64,000 nucleotides of DNA from Volvariella volvacea V23 (lineage: Eukaryota; Basidiomycota; Agaricomycetes; Agaricales; Pluteaceae): the NCBI GenBank assembly GCA_000349905.1, contig KB722740.1, forward strand, positions 1,527,309-1,591,308. The letters run 5' to 3'. The position numbers and the translations under genes were made by a program. A model generated the notes under the pieces. That model searched no databases. It was given only the letters and a program-made list of their open reading frames with translations, and was not told where the DNA came from. Of this stretch, positions 32,471 through 43,672 are shown piece after piece (position 1 is the first letter of the stretch; each line of letters opens with the position of its first letter).

Positions 32471-34052
32471 AGGTCATATAAACAAAGCTCTCGAGTATAG
32501 TGTAGCAAGGAATGGTACTTGCATTGCATGGCACTCGAGTACAAAACCAAAAGCGGGGCGGTCTGAGTTACCAGCGTTTTTGGGTCGTTTAACGGAAGTC
32601 AGAACCGACGTCAAAACCGACCGAAAATCCCAATTACTGGCTCGGCAATGGGTTGCGTCCGGTGACACCGGCCAACTTGTGGAATCCATTTGCGTCGTAT
32701 CAAGTTGGCATTTCGACAATAAAATCCGACTCAACAATAATGTGGGGTACATCAGAGGAGCAATCATAACTGGGTGCACACGGTGGATTAAATTTAATGG
32801 TCCATGATTTTTCGGGTGGCAATTCTTGGTCGGGAGGAGATAGCGTTGTATAAATTATGGTGTGTGTTCGAGTATCAACGTAGTAAAAATTGAGGAGACC
32901 TTGCAACGACTCAGATTTCTCTTGACACTTGCCTAACATGGTACAGTATTGATCTTGTCCCTGTGCAAGCAGGTAAGTTCTAAGAAAACCTATGTCGCCT
33001 TCTGACGTGTATGTGAATTGCCTCGGTCTAGAGCTTTGGGCTTCATGGCGAAGTTCACCTTCGTAGTCACATCAGTGTCCTAGCATCCCGGATTCTGAGT
33101 TCCTATCTCCTTTTATAACCTAGGCCAGCAATAACCATCACGAAATGGGATCGCGAACGCACTCACTATCCGGGTGTATTTCTCACCCTCATGAGGGGCA
33201 ATAACCGATTGAAACCTACTGGCGGGAATTTCGGGAAAGAAAGGGCTGCCTTAAGCCTGTGCCCAAAACCCAACCCACCCAATGTAGGATATCCTGTGGT
33301 AATCTCCGCGACACGTTGGCGAGATTGCATTCCATTCTACAGATCATAAATGGCGTTGGTGCACGCGCTGTTCTGATGGGTAAGAGGCTATTCCCTCGAT
33401 GGCCTCCATCGATACCTCATTGGGCGAACAACGCGTCGTATTCGTATGCATCGCGTCATAGAGTAGCCGGTGTTTCGAAAGGGCCGTCTCTGCTACATCT
33501 GGCGCTCTGAATGCAAGCAACATCCCAATCAAGGATGGTTTGTTGCCGACCGTCATTGATTGGGAATCAGCTGGTTGTTTTACTGGATAATGGGAAGATA
33601 CTATACTCACAGATCATACCCTATTTCCGAAACTCATCGGAACTCTCTTGGTGCACGTGAATACGTTTAATTGAAGGCGAGGTACTTGAGCGCGTTGTGG
33701 CAAAGTACGGGAACAACGACCATGTCATTTTGTGACGACCCTTTGAATAGAAACCCGGAATAATGCAGATAGATGTATTGCTATATGGAAAAGGCAGATC
33801 GTCACGTCATAAACGCGTATGCCGTTCTCCCAACCCCAAAGCGAACATCAGCTGACTGTACCAAGTCAATTGTCCCATTCAGTGGGTGCGCTGATAACTC
33901 AGTGTCTAGGGAACAAGCAGCAAATTTCGTGAGATGCTTCGGATAGGCAAGGCGATCCATGTCTTCGACCAATCAACACGTGTAACAGCATTTAATAACT
34001 ACAATCACATCCGCATGCACATCATTCATCACTCGCATTCAAGCTTATAAGG
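32471..34052. other. Intergenic region
   Basis: About 1.6 kb. Overlapping short frames on both strands (32474-32939, 33259-33610) show no recognisable motifs and no shared splice logic. No gene is supported. Confidence 0.4.
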
Positions 34053-34157
34053 ATGCAGAAGAACGATGTCGTTGCGGCCCTCACAAAAGCACATAGGGTG
34101 GGCGCTTATCATTGGATAATCTACGTGGTGGAGGTGCGAGCCAATCCTAGTTCCTGA

Positions 34158-34592
34158 GGCTGTAGACTTACTCGATTGTTTCGGCGCTCCAAGGATGAAC
34201 AAACAGGATGGAAAATAAACGCAACAGATAACGGAGGGAGAATACCTTGGAAGTTTGAAATGGTTGAATGGGATGGTCCTGCGGATTACGAAAGTGTGGC
34301 ATTCGTCAAGATCGGGAGGATCGACGACGGTTTGGGATACGAACATTTGGCCGAATATGTGAAGGACATTCCTATGATTGTCCCGGAGAATCAACGCGCC
34401 CAAGAGCCGGTCTTTACATGTAGGGTGTGGTTCAAGGAGGCAATCCGCCGGCTCCATGATGCTGGTGTGTTTGTGAGGTGTGAGGATGTCGATGCGCTAG
34501 AAGCGGAGTTGGTGCAGAAGGCAACCGCTACGGAGTACAGGACAGATGGACAGATCCTTATTGCAGCAGCAGTGAACGCAAGACCTTGGTGA
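34158..34592 (+). CDS. Conserved agaricomycete hypothetical protein, N-terminus unresolved
   Basis: An open stretch to TGA 34590-34592 encodes LFRRSKDEQTGWK, IPWKFEMVEWDGPADYESVAFVKIG, YVKDIPMIVP, EPVFTCRVWFKEAIRRLHDAG, VRCEDVDALEAEL. I recognise this as a family common in agaricomycetes with no assigned function. An upstream frame at 34053-34133 (containing GAYHWIIYV, which also looks like the family N-terminus) ends at a good phase-0 donor GTGCGA. The acceptors available before the main exon are in phase 1 or 2, so the two do not join in frame. Either another exon is missing from my model or the 5' end carries a frame lesion. Small, probably cytosolic, no membrane segment. Confidence 0.55.
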   Translation, partial: GCRLTRLFRRSKDEQTGWKINATDNGGRIPWKFEMVEWDGPADYESVAFVKIGRIDDGLGYEHLAEYVKDIPMIVPENQRAQEPVFTCRVWFKEAIRRLHDAGVFVRCEDVDALEAELVQKATATEYRTDGQILIAAAVNARPW

Positions 34593-34950
34593 GGAGGAGT
34601 GATAGCATTATCGATACCATGACTGTTCTCCGCATTGCTCTCTGGTGTACCGTAAAATCGTGGATAATGTGTAAAATCAGTTTTGGGATGTTTGGCTAAA
34701 CCATGGGCGCCGGACCGGGACTCGGAGAACCGATTAACGCGTCGGCTGAACCATCAAATTCGTCGGCCAATGGATCAGCAGAACTCATGTCACATTTGCT
34801 TCGATAAATACAAATCGCGTAGAAGGCCTCCGTTCCAAGTTTTTGAGTGCTTCTTCACGACCGAATGGCAAATTTTTCTGGGATAGAATGGTGCAATTTT
34901 TATCCTTCCAGGCACCCTCATCCTCCTTCGCTCTTAATTACGACCGTCTT
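34593..34950. other. Promoter region of the inositol/sugar transporter
   Basis: 358 bp without a gene. Pyrimidine-rich just before the transporter start. A longer in-frame ATG exists at 34843 but would add a low-complexity N-terminus. Confidence 0.4.
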
Positions 34951-37119
34951 ATGAACATTGCCATGAGTATAAAGAACGAGAAAGGGAGCTTGGAGGAGAA
35001 TGGAGATCTGCACAATGATTCACCAATGGAGCATAGATACCAGGAAGAGGTTGACGAAGCGGCCGTAATAATTACGGGCGAAGAAAGAACGAGTTGGTTT
35101 GTGTGGATTCTAGTTCTGTGCTCCACGATATCTGGCTTGCTGTTTGGTACGTTCTTCTGTCGTGTACTGATGTGGTGCCTGATGTGATACGCCAACGCCA
35201 GGGTACGATACGGGCGTTATATCAGGTGCTTTAGTTACGATAGGGTCAGATCTTGGACCAGAGAGATTATCTAATGGACAAAAGGTTTGCAGAGGAAAGC
35301 ATACTATTCATTTTATGACCTAACTGGAATTGACGGGCATCAGGAATTCATTACATCGGCCACGACTCTCGGAGCCTTATTTGGTGGTTTAGTGGCTGGT
35401 ATATTATCAGACTGGACGGGACGACGTGCTGTCCTGGGTATAGCCGATGTCATATTCGTTGGTGGGGCTATAGCTCAAGCAGTGTGCAAGGATGTATGGA
35501 GCATGGTTCGTGCAATTTCTCTTGCAACCTAGGGATCTGGTAATAATGGAAAGACTATAGATCGGAGGACGTTTCCTGGTCGGTATTGGTGTTGGCTTGG
35601 CCGCTTGTATTGCCCCCCTATACATTCAAGAGCTCTCTCCAACGAAACTTAGAGGACGGATGGTCGTACTCAAGTGCGTATCACATGTATTTCTTCGATC
35701 TCTTCGTTTCTAACTGTGCTATTCTTGACAGCGTTGTCATGATCACATTGGGACAGGTTATTGCATATGGTATTGGGGCAGGGTTCGAACATGTTCAGAG
35801 TGGATGGAGATGGATGGTTGGTTTAGGGGCTGTTCCCGCTGGTATTCAGCTTGTGATCCTGTTCTTCCTACCTGAGAGTCGTAAGCAAATCCACATCTTG
35901 ACATAGTATATTCCCTATTGACTCTCGTTAGCTCGTATCCTGTTGAAAAATGGCAACGATGCAGCCGCTCGTCGAGTTATGCAGAGAATATATTCATATG
36001 CTGACCCTGCACAGATTGATTCGAAGGTAGCCATATCATCTTTCAGTGAGAAGTGTACTGAGAATCTCTATGATGTCCTAGGTGAAAATACTTCAAAAGG
36101 CTGTACAGCAGAGCATTGACATAGCAAACTCAACTACATTCTTCCAACGAGCGCAATCGATGATTGTAGACCCTATCAACCGGCGAGCATTGCGTAAGTC
36201 TCTTATGGTTCTTTTACTCTCAACAGAATTGACACCCATGACTACACCATACCATATATGCGCCCAGTTGTCGGCTGTAGCATGCAAGCATACCAGCAAC
36301 TCTGTGGCTTCAACACTTTAATGTACTACTCTGCCACATTATTCGCTCAAATCGGCTTCAACCAGCCTACAGCCGTCGGGCTCATCATTTCCGGGACAAA
36401 TTTCGTATTCACTCTAGTGGCCTTAGTATCAATTGATAAGATTGGGAGGAGGAGGATCATGTTGTGGAGTGCGCCTGGGATGATAATTGGGCTTGTGCTG
36501 GCAAGCGTTGCTTTTCATTGTATGTTTCTCTCCATGAAATTCACGTCCTATATTGGAGTCCCTTCGATTGACTCTCCTTCGTATAACAGTTTTGACACAG
36601 AAAACTGATGGAAATCTCGTGGACGGGACTCAATACTCTACGACATGGTCGGCAATTGTATTGCTATCCATGATTATATTTGTAGCCTCGTATGCTACGG
36701 GATTGGGAAACGTTCCCTGGCAGCAAGGAGAGCTTTTTGGTCTTGAAGGTGAGTCTCTACAATGCAACTTCTTCCTTTCCCAAATTACTGATAGACTGGT
36801 GTATTGCACATCACAAGTCCGAGGTTTGGGTACATCCCTCGCAACAGCGACCAATTGGTCATTCAACCTTGTAATCGGCTCAACCTACCTCTCCTTAATG
36901 GCCGCCATAACACCTTCTGGTGCATTTGGATTCTACGCTGGCCTGTGCTTCATATGTTGGATAGGTGTTGTTGGCTGGTTCCCAGAAACCGCTGGACTGA
37001 GTCTAGAAGAAGTGAGAAAGGTGTTTGGAGAGGACGGAGATGTTGGGGTTTGTTGGGGCTGGGGAAGTGGAAGGAGAGTCAGGGAGCTGAATGAGAGGAA
37101 GAGAGCGAAGAGCAGGTGA
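34951..37119 (+). CDS. MFS sugar/myo-inositol transporter (ITR-like)
   Basis: Ten exons (34951-35146, 35202-35284, 35344-35505, 35561-35673, 35732-35880, 35932-36026, 36082-36193, 36268-36519, 36590-36748, 36818-37119) total 1623 nt, 540 residues. Sugar-porter motifs: [11 protein letters not shown] after TM1, GRR in the TM2-3 loop, [23 protein letters not shown] after TM6, [13 protein letters not shown] in TM7, DKIGRR between TM8 and TM9, PWQQGELF in TM10, and [11 protein letters not shown] after TM12. Layout and the acidic N-terminal tail of about 60 residues resemble fungal myo-inositol transporters (Itr1/Itr2), H+ symporters of the plasma membrane; another polyol or hexose cannot be excluded. 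Start 34951 was chosen over 34963 as the first ATG after the leader; both keep all helices. Confidence 0.85.
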
Positions 37120-37232
37120 TAGTTGACTATGTACGAGATTTACCATGCCCGTCATGATCTAGCAAAGATGTCGAACTCCCAATGAGACACGTATCATAAT
37201 TTACACATGGAGCTTCAGGATAGTGCACATAA

Positions 37233-39203
37233 CTAACCCGTCTCTGCAATAGTGTCAACATTCCCATCGTTCAACTTGGTTGCCGTCCAAAAAGCAGTTT
37301 TATAGATGTACCCCAACATCGACTGAGCATTGTTAGTATATGTCGTTTCGATCGTCCTCTCGTTCTTCCCCATTAATTCTATCAGTCAAGGTGACGCTGA
37401 GAAGAGACATTCTACTCACGTCTAGTCTAAATCCGAGTCTTCCTACCAGTTGCTTCACTTCTTCTAGTGTAAGCTCGATAGATAAATCACCCCCTGAGTT
37501 GTTCTCCCAGTGCCAGAGCAGAGGTCCTTTATTGGAACCACCAATTGTAGCCCAATGGAAGCGCATAGTAGGGCGAAATCTTACCCAAGTTAATCCAGAC
37601 GCCTCCAGGAGCAAGAATTTTATTAATTATTCGTAGGTAGCTGATAAGATTCTTAGCCTATATCGTGCGAGCAGCGCATGAGGGAGTGTATTACGAACTG
37701 AGAAATCAAGGCGCACTGTATCGATGAAGAAGCATGTTACAACGGCATTCCATAGACCATGTTGAGGTTCCTGCGGATCACTGGGTTGCCCATAGATTTC
37801 TTCAAAATCCCCTGCACACAAGCGTACGATTAAATAATTGTCTTTGGCAACAAACGCATTGAATCACCTGCCACTAGCGAGAAATTGACTTGTGGTGGAA
37901 GAGAAGATGGGAGTACGTCTGGAATCTTGATTGGGCGAAGCATCGCGTTCAAATTTTCGACGTTGGAAAATGTATGAACATAAGGGTAGATTGTATGCTG
38001 TTCTATTTGGCTAGTCCTGGAATACACACGAGGGTCTAAATGATGCAATGGACAAAACTTGGAATAATACCTGTTGAGGATGCAAAAAGACGATAAGAGC
38101 ATGTAATGTGAGAACTCGTTTGCCTGACATGAGAAGCCTGAAGGCTGAAGCGTTAGCGTGGAGCATCGTAGGAGACCTCAGCATACCGAGCTTTGCGATA
38201 TCGAAGGGCAGTCTAGCTAGCCCGGCGCCAGGAACTAGCACCCTTAGATTATATCTTCGAACAATGAGAAATTTTACGCGCTTGTATTGCAACAGAACAA
38301 CCATTTCCATACCTTTGATCCTCTGGGATGTCCTTGAAATGTTCAAGTAGGGCATCCTTCATTGGCTTATAGCATGCCTCTCGCTCTATTTCCCCCTATC
38401 ATGCTTATTAGCCTTGGTAGGTGAATGCCAGTGTTGTACAAACCTCCTTGCTCCATTCACGAACGAACTGCTTTAGTGTACTCCTCAACTTATCCATGTC
38501 GAATTCTGTCGGCTTATATGGACCGCTACTGCGGGTATGGTCGTGACTATGACTATGATTGGGGTCATCACCATGTTGGTGTGTGTGACCAAAACCACCA
38601 CCATGTGAGTGCCCGTGATCTAGAGCACCATGAAGTGAATGTGCCTCAGATTGCGCGTGTATGTGATCGGGATGAGAATGAGAATGAGAGTGCGAAGCGG
38701 GTGCTGGTGCGGCAGTAGGTCAGGCACAGACGAAGGGGCAAGGATAAGGTCGCACCCCCTTGGTGAAGGTCAGCACCATCCGCTTCATCATACTCCTCCT
38801 CCTCTTCTCCTTCATCCGCTTCAAATATGTCTGGTGTAGCAAGCACCTGATCTAGGAATTTCGCATTTTCTTGGATGGCCTCATCAACACGAGTGAGCTT
38901 TTGCAAATATCCAAGGTCTTGTAAGATCTGTCGATCTTGTTGGGGCAGCTTGTAGTAGTCCTGGCGCCTGCGATTATTCGCTGAGAGCTATTCCTCAATA
39001 AATCCAAGTTTGGACGCGTCAACTATGGCTAAACCAATCACCACGTATATTACTAGTACGCACTGAATATTGGGCGTAACGCTTAAATGTTGTCATTACA
39101 TTTTGAAAGTGAACTTGTTCTGCAAGGTCTAAGATATCGGAGTTATATGTAGATCATCAGCTATGCTCTAACCTTCTTCAATATCCGCTTGTGTTGGCGC
39201 CAT
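37233..39203 (-). CDS. Carnosine N-methyltransferase (N2227 family) with His-rich insert
   Basis: Twelve exons, about 453 residues, from ATG 39203 to TAG 37235-37233; every junction keeps frame. N2227-family landmarks: the N-terminal helix region (VMTTFKRYAQYSL, NNRRRQDYYKLP), then REWSKEGEIEREACYKP, SAM-binding motif LRVLVPGAGLARLPFDIAKLG (family usually GLGRL), CQANEFSHYMLLSSF, PDVLPSSLP, VVTCFFIDT, LAPGGVWINLGPLLWH, ELTLEEVKQLV, TAFWTATK. The family methylates the imidazole of carnosine and related His-containing substrates to give anserine-type products; the substrate in fungi is uncertain. Residues about 112-165 form an insert with 18 histidines. It is divergent from ISY1 with 116 bp between starts. 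Confidence 0.85.
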
Positions 39204-39319
39204 TTTGTAGATGCTTGTGTGGAGATAAGATTAGTGTGTGATCGTGATCGAAGACGCGCCAGATTGTTTACCAATTCCGGGAAGAACAAACACCACTCCG
39301 TCATCTCACAACTACAACC

Positions 39320-40444
39320 ATGGTCAGTGCCAAGCTTTCTGTTCCTCTTGGTGCCAGTCTTATCGACGACATTCATACAGGCTCGTAATGAGGAAAAGGC
39401 ACAGTCAATGCTTTACCGGTTTCGGGAGGCCCAGGCAGCTGAGCTTGGTCTTGGGACGCGATCGGACAGAAGACCGCGTATGGCTAGTGCATGCAAAAGC
39501 CTAAGAGAGTGTGAGAGGTGGAGAGGTGAAATCCTCAGGGAAATCAGCCGGAAGGTGTCTAAAATCCAAGATTGTATGGTCTATTGCTTGATCCATCCTT
39601 TAGTTTCACTCATACCTTTTCCCCAGCTGGTCTGACGGACTACGAAGTACGAGACCTGAATGATGAGATCAACAAGCTGCTACGAGAGAAAAGGCACTGG
39701 GAGAATCAAATTGTGGCTCTAGGAGGCGCGAATTACCGGCGAAATGTAGCTATGCTTGACGATGATGGAAAAGAAGTGCCTGGAACAAAGGGCTACAAGT
39801 GAGTTCCCCCGGGACTATGTCACACAAGGAACTAAAGACCTATCCCTTTCAGATACTTTGGTAGAGCGAAAGATTTACCGGGTGTTCGGGAGCTGTTCCA
39901 GAGCCGGAAGAAGGAGGAGGAGGAGGAGGAGAATCAAACACTGAATTATTACAAGAAATTCACGAATCAAGGACCGGCGTATTATGGCGACCTCGACGAG
40001 AGCGACGGGAAATTACTGAAATATGAGCAGGAAACAATTGCAGAAGGTGAGTAAACCGTGTCTTGGGATGCCTACGATCACTGAGTACGAGTACGCTTAG
40101 ATGTGGAGGATGCGTACAACACTATACAGGAAATCCTTGGTCTAGAGACTTTGGAATCCATACCTAAGCTACCATACATCGATTTTACGAAGCAAGGGCA
40201 AGGACAACTGTCACAAAAAGCCCTGGATGGAGACGTGGAGATGACACCACCAAATGGCGATGGAGCGACTGTGGGGGATGTACCAACGATGCATGCGCAA
40301 TTTGCAGCGTCATATATTCCTTTCCTCAAACCTGAAGACTTGCTACCACCGAAGTTGCCATCGAGGGAAGAAATTGAATCGGTCATTTTGAGCCTGAGGA
40401 AGAAGGCGCTTGTTGAAGAGTACTTCGGTGATGATGCCGCATAG
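39320..40444 (+). CDS. ISY1: Pre-mRNA-splicing factor ISY1
   Basis: Exons 39320-39322, 39381-39573, 39627-39798, 39853-40046 and 40101-40444 total 906 nt, 301 residues. The first coding exon is only the ATG. Sequence landmarks of ISY1 are strong: MARNEEKAQSMLYRFREAQ at the N-terminus, RRPRMASACKSLRECERWR, GLTDYEVRDLNDEINKLLRE, HWENQIVALGGANYRR, GYKYFGRAKDLPGVRELF, YYGDLDE. ISY1 belongs to the NineTeen-complex-associated group of the spliceosome and acts at the catalytic stage of splicing in the nucleus. The long charged helix and a run of Glu near residues 148-153 fit the family. No defect seen. Confidence 0.95.
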
Positions 40445-40858
40445 GCTTGCGTGAGTAGTGTAGTGACAATCATGCTCTAGTGCTTAAGTTTACTAGATCA
40501 ACGAACATGTAATAATGATCGGCCTCAGTTGGTTCCATTGACGATTACTTGGTTTAGAGGCCAAATATCTCGACCTGTGACATCGGTGCTCCTGAACATG
40601 GGAACGCTAGGACGAGGCAGGGGTCCAAATCAGACACTGAAGGTGTTCGTATATCAGAGAATGTGTCAGGATTTTGGACTCATGTGCACTTGAGCGCAAG
40701 AAATCGCGGCTTTGGACACTGTTTGTAGTGATGCTATTGAATTATTCTTGAGCACAAGAGCTTACTTTTTGCAAGCAATTTAGGTTTTTGTGCTTGGTAT
40801 AGCGTGGGAATCAAACACTCATCGTGCAGATCATCGCATTCTTGATTACGCATCAACC
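40445..40858. other. Intergenic region
   Basis: 414 bp between ISY1 and the next plus-strand gene. Nothing beyond promoter or 3' sequence is seen. Confidence 0.4.
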
Positions 40859-41969
40859 ATGACCACACTCCCGACGACGATTTACCAGCACATCGCGCAA
40901 CATGTATCAAAACCTGGAGACCTCTGTGCTCTTTCATTGGTTTGCCAGACATTCCGATACGAAGCTCAACGTATACTATTCAAAGAAATTCATCCCTTCC
41001 TGGACGAGTCTCGGTATCATCTGGTCATTCCAGTCCTAGCGGCGTCACCTTGGTATTCGCGGCAGGTTCGAGGGCTGTACTTTGTACTTCATACTATCGA
41101 CTTGCCGGACACCATGTGGGATATGCTCTTCATTGCTCTGAGATCCATGGTCAATCTCGAACGACTCGCTTTTACCAGCGGGAGAATACCGAAAGCAACG
41201 CTTAAGAAACTCTACGAATTGTTGCCCCAGTGCACTTTCCGTCTTCGTGCCCTGTACTGGGGACCTGGTTCCGGAGACAATGGGTTGCTTACCTTCTTGA
41301 AGTCCCAACCAGGGATCCGCGTCCTATTTTTGCCCGGGTGCAATTCTCTGTGTGTACCCGCAGGCTTTCTCCCACAACTTACCCACTTAGCTGGCTGCTC
41401 TCACGTCACTGAGGCGTTCCTCTCTGGAAGGACAATATCCTGGGTATATTGCACAGACCAATTACCTTCATTTCACCACCTTTCAACCGCCTTCGTGGAA
41501 AGCCTAAAGCACCTTGAACATTTCGCCTACATGGGGTCTAATATAGCAAGTTTCCACGACCTCGTTCCGTACTTCGAGAATTTGCAACGTCTCACAATCT
41601 TCGCCCACTTGGTTAGGGTCGCTTATTTCAAAGCACTACCTGATGCACTAATACCACTCTGCTGGATAGATGGTGGATGACTTTCTCAAGGATCTTGCAC
41701 AAATCCCTCGCCTAAAGCAACTTTACATCTTGCTCATAAGAGGGTTCCCTCGCAGCCCAGAGCTCATTCACAAAATTTTTCAAAATTGCACCGCATTGGA
41801 ATACCTAGAGATTATGTTCCACGAAGCAAATGTGGCTCGTGTTTGGTACAGGGGATCTACTGAGCCAGAAACCCGAGAGTGTGAATCTCCTCCCGTTATG
41901 CGGGTGCACTTCGGCCTCATGGGATGCTTTAGTATGTTACCACCTTATGAATCAACGTATTTGTCCTAA
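40859..41969 (+). CDS. F-box/LRR-like protein
   Basis: Two exons (40859-41611 and 41670-41969; intron donor GTTAGG, acceptor TAG) give 1053 nt, 350 residues. The N-terminus TLPTTIYQHIAQHVSKPGDLCALSLVCQTFRYEAQRILFKEI is a typical fungal F-box, the surface that binds Skp1. It is followed by irregular leucine-rich segments (FLPQLTHLAGC, LKHLEHFAYMG, FENLQRLTIFAHL, IPRLKQLYILLI, NCTALEYLEIMF), which would select substrates for ubiquitylation by an SCF ligase. Without splicing the frame ends after ALIPLCWIDGG; the continuing LRR-like pattern after the intron supports the spliced form. It is not closely related to the tandem F-box-like trio at 17-20 kb. Confidence 0.75.
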
Positions 41970-43581
41970 CCTTTTTGATAGAACAATGCGATTATCGGAG
42001 AGAAGGGTTATAATTCAGCACCGATCGTAGGGATCAGCTCCCCTGTTCTTCTATAATTTATTTGTACGCTAGCAAGTCATCTGTAAGGACTGATGGTGTC
42101 AGTTTGACCACATTCGTATAAGGACGGCCCCCAATTTGACTTGATGGGTAACTATGCGTCATCTGAACATTCACACTTCAGTAAGTCCCTTATAGGCATT
42201 ACGCATACCTATCCTCACAAACTCCCTCGAACCACTAGTATCGGGGTTTCTCACCACTGGGTTTCGCCTATGTGGCGTCGCAACAATGAATTCTAGTGCA
42301 CAGAACCCTGCTACAGCCGCTCATTTGTCGCCACGGCTTTCCGAGATCCGCGGAGGGTGTTTGTGTGCTCCTCTCCTATCGATTCGACAGTCCAGTAGGT
42401 GGTACAGAACTCCAACGCCCCGGTGTCGAGGGGTGGGAGAGGCATTATTGAAGGTAATCATGTCTGCTTTCACTGTTCACCCGCACCAAGATAAAAACAA
42501 CCCAAACGAACCACTCGAACTGAATGTCTGTGATGGGTAGGCAACTTAACAGGTTAGACCCTAGATCCCTCATTCAGTTTACGTGTCTACCATGAAGTTA
42601 AGGGCTTTTTCGAGAAGGTCATAGATTCCTATTGTCTTGCACCGCTGAAATCCCTCCCAGCTGGCAGCCATATAGCCCATCTCAAATTATAGGCTCAGCG
42701 CTCCTCTGGTGGCATCACTGCTTTGAGCATATACTTAGGACTGGACTGTAATGCTTCCAAGCATAGAGTCGAACGATAGATTGGTATGTCCGACTCTTTC
42801 GGGGTAGTTCCATAAAGCATTCGTGCATGTTGATGCAACTATAAGAATATACTGTGGGTGTGTGTTGCAACGAACTCTCAAAATTCACAGACCGCCAAAC
42901 ACTCTCTAAATCTCTGTGGCCCTGACGATGAACCAGAGTAGTTAGAAGATCAGAAAGGATACAATCGTTGTACCCTTTACGCCGCAGGCCGTCCGTTATC
43001 ACCTCCATTCGTTCCTTATCGTGACCTATTACATCACGCTAGTGTGCCAAAGAGGTTAGTCCTGATCCCAGCTGCAGCCATGAATGGCCATTTCTACTTG
43101 CAATTCATCTCTAGGAATATCAGGCCGTCTGCGATCAACTTCCTTCGTACGCGCGGTCTATTGAAAGTCGCTTATAATTAAAGATTCGGTGATCGGTCCA
43201 GACCTCCTAAAAGCCAATCGGACACTACTCGAGGTATCCTCGAACAGGCGACTACGGCTCGGCTGGTTTTTGTGTCGGTGGGTGTTGCAGGTGTTGCATA
43301 TATGCTGTGCATACATTCGGTGAATACAATTCACTTTGCTACTTTGGCGACTGCAGCCTTAGACCTATTGCAGAGTTGGAGAGCATGCAATGCCTGCTAT
43401 AGTCGCTAATAGTCCGTTGGGTTCTGTACGAGTTGGGCAGCAAACTCGCGGTGCTGAGAATACCGCAACCCAGGAGAAGAAGCTGGGAGAGAGGTCCCGA
43501 AGACTCACTCACCTTCTAAGTAGGCCCTGTGGGTACATCTGTTCGAGCTGTCCAACTTGATAATAGCACGTAGGCTGCGAA
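41970..43581. other. Intergenic region
   Basis: 1.6 kb without a recognised gene. A 97-codon minus-strand frame at 42715-43008 (begins MEVITDGLRRKGYNDC) has a plausible amino-acid composition but no known family and no clear exon partners; I do not call it. Confidence 0.4.
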
Positions 43582-43589
43582 TATAAAAA
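43582..43589 (+). promoter_or_regulatory. TATA box of UbiA gene
   Basis: TATAAAAA lies 40 bp above the first ATG (43622) and 91 bp above the second (43673). Usual TATA-to-start-site spacing favours translation from the second ATG. Confidence 0.5.
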
Positions 43590-43672
43590 GCCTATCAGCT
43601 CAATCTATCTCTATATCCTACATGATTAGCTTTCCCTTTCGCCTAAGGACAGCCTTTTGGGTAGGCTCTACA

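Noticed and set aside
32474..32939. Overlapping minus-strand frames next to the palindrome.
   Set aside because: No recognised motif, no consistent splice sites; possibly repeat-derived.
38425..38718. Plus-strand frame rich in His/Asp/Tyr over the methyltransferase.
   Set aside because: Antisense reading of the His-rich coding tract on the minus strand.
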